The position numbers were made by a program, and so were the translations under genes. Below are positions 62,401-64,000 of a stretch of DNA of 64,000 bases, one piece after another. Position 1 is the stretch's first letter, and each line of letters starts with the position of its first letter. Below the pieces are notes generated by a model. It worked only from the letters and a program-made list of their open reading frames with translations, did no database searches and was not told where the DNA came from. The DNA lies in contig JALQPE010002792.1 of assembly GCA_030407315.1 (NCBI GenBank), positions 42,733 to 106,732 on the forward strand, read 5' to 3'. This stretch comes from Asparagopsis taxiformis (lineage: Eukaryota; Rhodophyta; Florideophyceae; Bonnemaisoniales; Bonnemaisoniaceae).

Positions 62401-63640
62401 AAGACGCGACGGAGGTCGAGCCACCTAGAGTCGCGCAGTGACGATCACACATTTGCCATCGCAAAGTGGCACGCGTGCGCGAAGAAAAAGAGCCCGGAGG
62501 TGAAGGGGGAGCGCGAGCGCGAGAAGCGGGATTCAAAAGGCGTCAATGCGCTGTGCGTCATCGGTGAACATCAACCAATCGGTTTGGAAGCGACGATGCA
62601 GCGTGGTAGCGACGAACAGAAGCGCTGTGGTCGTCGCGTCGTCGCATGGTGTCAATCAATTGCGTGCGTATGGACTGTGCGGATTGCCAACTACGCAAGG
62701 CGATGAGATAACGATCCGCTTGCGATACTTGTTTGCCACGGTCGAGTGTGGTCAATTGACCACACTAGCATTAATGCTACTTGCACATTGGCGAGAGTGA
62801 ACTGATGATTGGTTGTCATGAATTGTGGTTGGCGGCTTGATCCATGAAATTTTTTGTTGGATATATTGTTGAAAGCGTGTGTTTTGTGGTGTGAGGCGTT
62901 TGGAAAATCTTGCAATCAGCCTTTCTGTGCGCCAGAAAAACCCATTTCCGAACAGCTGTCTCAACACACGTTCTGCTCGACAATTGGCTGTTTCGCATAC
63001 CGGCGATGTTCACATTGTCAGCATCTCTCACACATGTACAAGTCGCAGGATTCAACATGGAGACGGCACCAGAGGAGATAACAGCTGTTTACGCTTTGGT
63101 TCACTCGGCGCATCGCGACTATGATCGCAAATAGCTCTCGAATTGAGAAAGTAATCAACTATGGAACACTCTTCCGTATCTGTTTCAGTTCCTTCACGGA
63201 AGCCTCAGTGATTAGCTCGAAAAGCTCTTTCTGCACCAATTTTGTGCATCGCTGCTCCCATTCGTGAACTCCTATTTATTCCCAACTTCCGTTCGGAAAT
63301 TGAGGAATATGACGTCACATTCCTCAGCGATTGCAGGCCCTTCAGCACGATTCTAATTGTCATCGCACTAAAATCGATAGTGTCATCTCCTATCCCAACT
63401 GACATAAACATGATTCTATTCTCTATTGGCAGAATAGGCTTCACTGAGACTAGAAACCTCAATCCCATTCTAGGTCGGTCGATCTGCTATCCTCTTTCAT
63501 TTATCCTCCCTCGTACTAACTTCGCTACCTACAAATATCTGTAAAGCTCGACCACAATTACTATCTTCGTATACCACACACCATTACACCATTCCAATTT
63601 TACCTTCACACCAACACTATGCTCCATATTTCCTCTCAAG
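59481..63640. other. 4.2 kb without a supported gene
   Basis: Short frames on both strands; none has a recognisable domain or credible length. A minus-strand fragment at 61560-61750 ends in FYTPDGYWWNIIEWND, which may be the remnant of a real protein. No tandem repeat stands out. Confidence 0.5.
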
Positions 63641-64000
63641 TCCACTCCACGAGACAGTGTTGTGAACCAATACACGGTACTACCCGCAGACAATACAATT
63701 TGCTATCTACACTACTGTCTACAGATTTACCCAGACAGTGCAGTAATACAATACAATGCACTGCCTCAGACAGTAAAATGTACTGTCTGCACATACTGTC
63801 TGGCGGCAAACACTTCCGGACAGTAAAATTTACTGTTCTGGACAGTAAATTTTACTGTTTTGGTACTGCCCAGATTTCGTGCCATTTTTATTGCTGCAGC
63901 AGTATTCTGAAATTTCCAGACAGTAAATTTTACTGTCTCCGCGCACTGTCTTGGCCAGACAGTAATTTACTGTCTCAGACAGTAAATTTACTGTCTTTTT
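63641..64000. repeat. GACAGTAAATTTTACTGTC inverted-repeat array at right edge
   Basis: About a dozen GACAGTAA/TTACTGTC pairs in alternating orientation continue to the window edge. It is the same motif class as 49505-50220 and may be the opposite end of the same element, which would then span about 14.5 kb. Confidence 0.8.

Noticed and set aside
1..64000. tRNA or rRNA genes
   Set aside because: No cloverleaf with A and B boxes or rRNA core sequence was recognised by reading; a dedicated scan could still find one.

Overview
The window is eukaryotic repeat-rich DNA. The evidence is a 13.5-kb Ty3/gypsy chromovirus, a Plavaka-like transposase, a DUF7869-type transposase-like gene, satellites, fold-back repeats, and broken copies of nucleolar and DNA-repair genes (NOP2, PWP2, XPG/FEN). 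I see no intact host gene, rRNA, tRNA or CRISPR. The open reading frames are long and apparently intronless, which together with the transposon mix fits an alga (possibly a red alga), but that assignment is an inference.

Left part (1-34 kb). A pair of inverted repeats (741-935, and 30150-30285 continued at 34042-34109) bounds what looks like one large DNA transposon, called element D here, of about 16 kb once later insertions are subtracted. From left to right it holds a decayed Sel1-repeat gene; fragments of XPG, NOP2, a glycosyltransferase and PWP2; a Cys-rich protein; a ParB-like/DNA methyltransferase gene broken by one frameshift; and a DUF7869 transposase-like gene next to the right repeat. 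Two younger elements sit inside it. The LTR retrotransposon (4641-18112, 5-bp target duplication CCTCG, LTRs nearly identical) interrupts the XPG fragment. Element A (30286-34041, 566-bp near-perfect inverted repeats, duplication ATGCAT) interrupts element D's own right terminal repeat.

Middle (34-49 kb). After short tandem repeats comes a Plavaka-like transposase (36818-39859), tail to tail with a coiled-coil protein of unknown function (39937-42222). Next is a gene fusing a bacterial-type DNA methyltransferase to a SET histone-methyltransferase domain (42878-46066), flanked by inverted copies of a repeat whose hallmark is the palindrome GTGCCGTACGGCAC. Eight copies of that repeat occur in the window.

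Right part (49-64 kb). This is almost all repeats: arrays of a short CAGACAGTA motif, three 1-kb units built around the perfect palindrome TTACAGCAAAGTCATCGT/ACGATGACTTTGCTGTAA, a 170-bp satellite, and one decayed gene that looks like a 2-oxoglutarate/Fe(II) dioxygenase.

The most notable feature is that two unrelated transposase modules each lie beside a prokaryotic-type beta-class DNA methyltransferase, one with a ParB-like domain and one with a SET domain. This suggests that transposons here have independently recruited DNA-modifying and chromatin-modifying enzymes.
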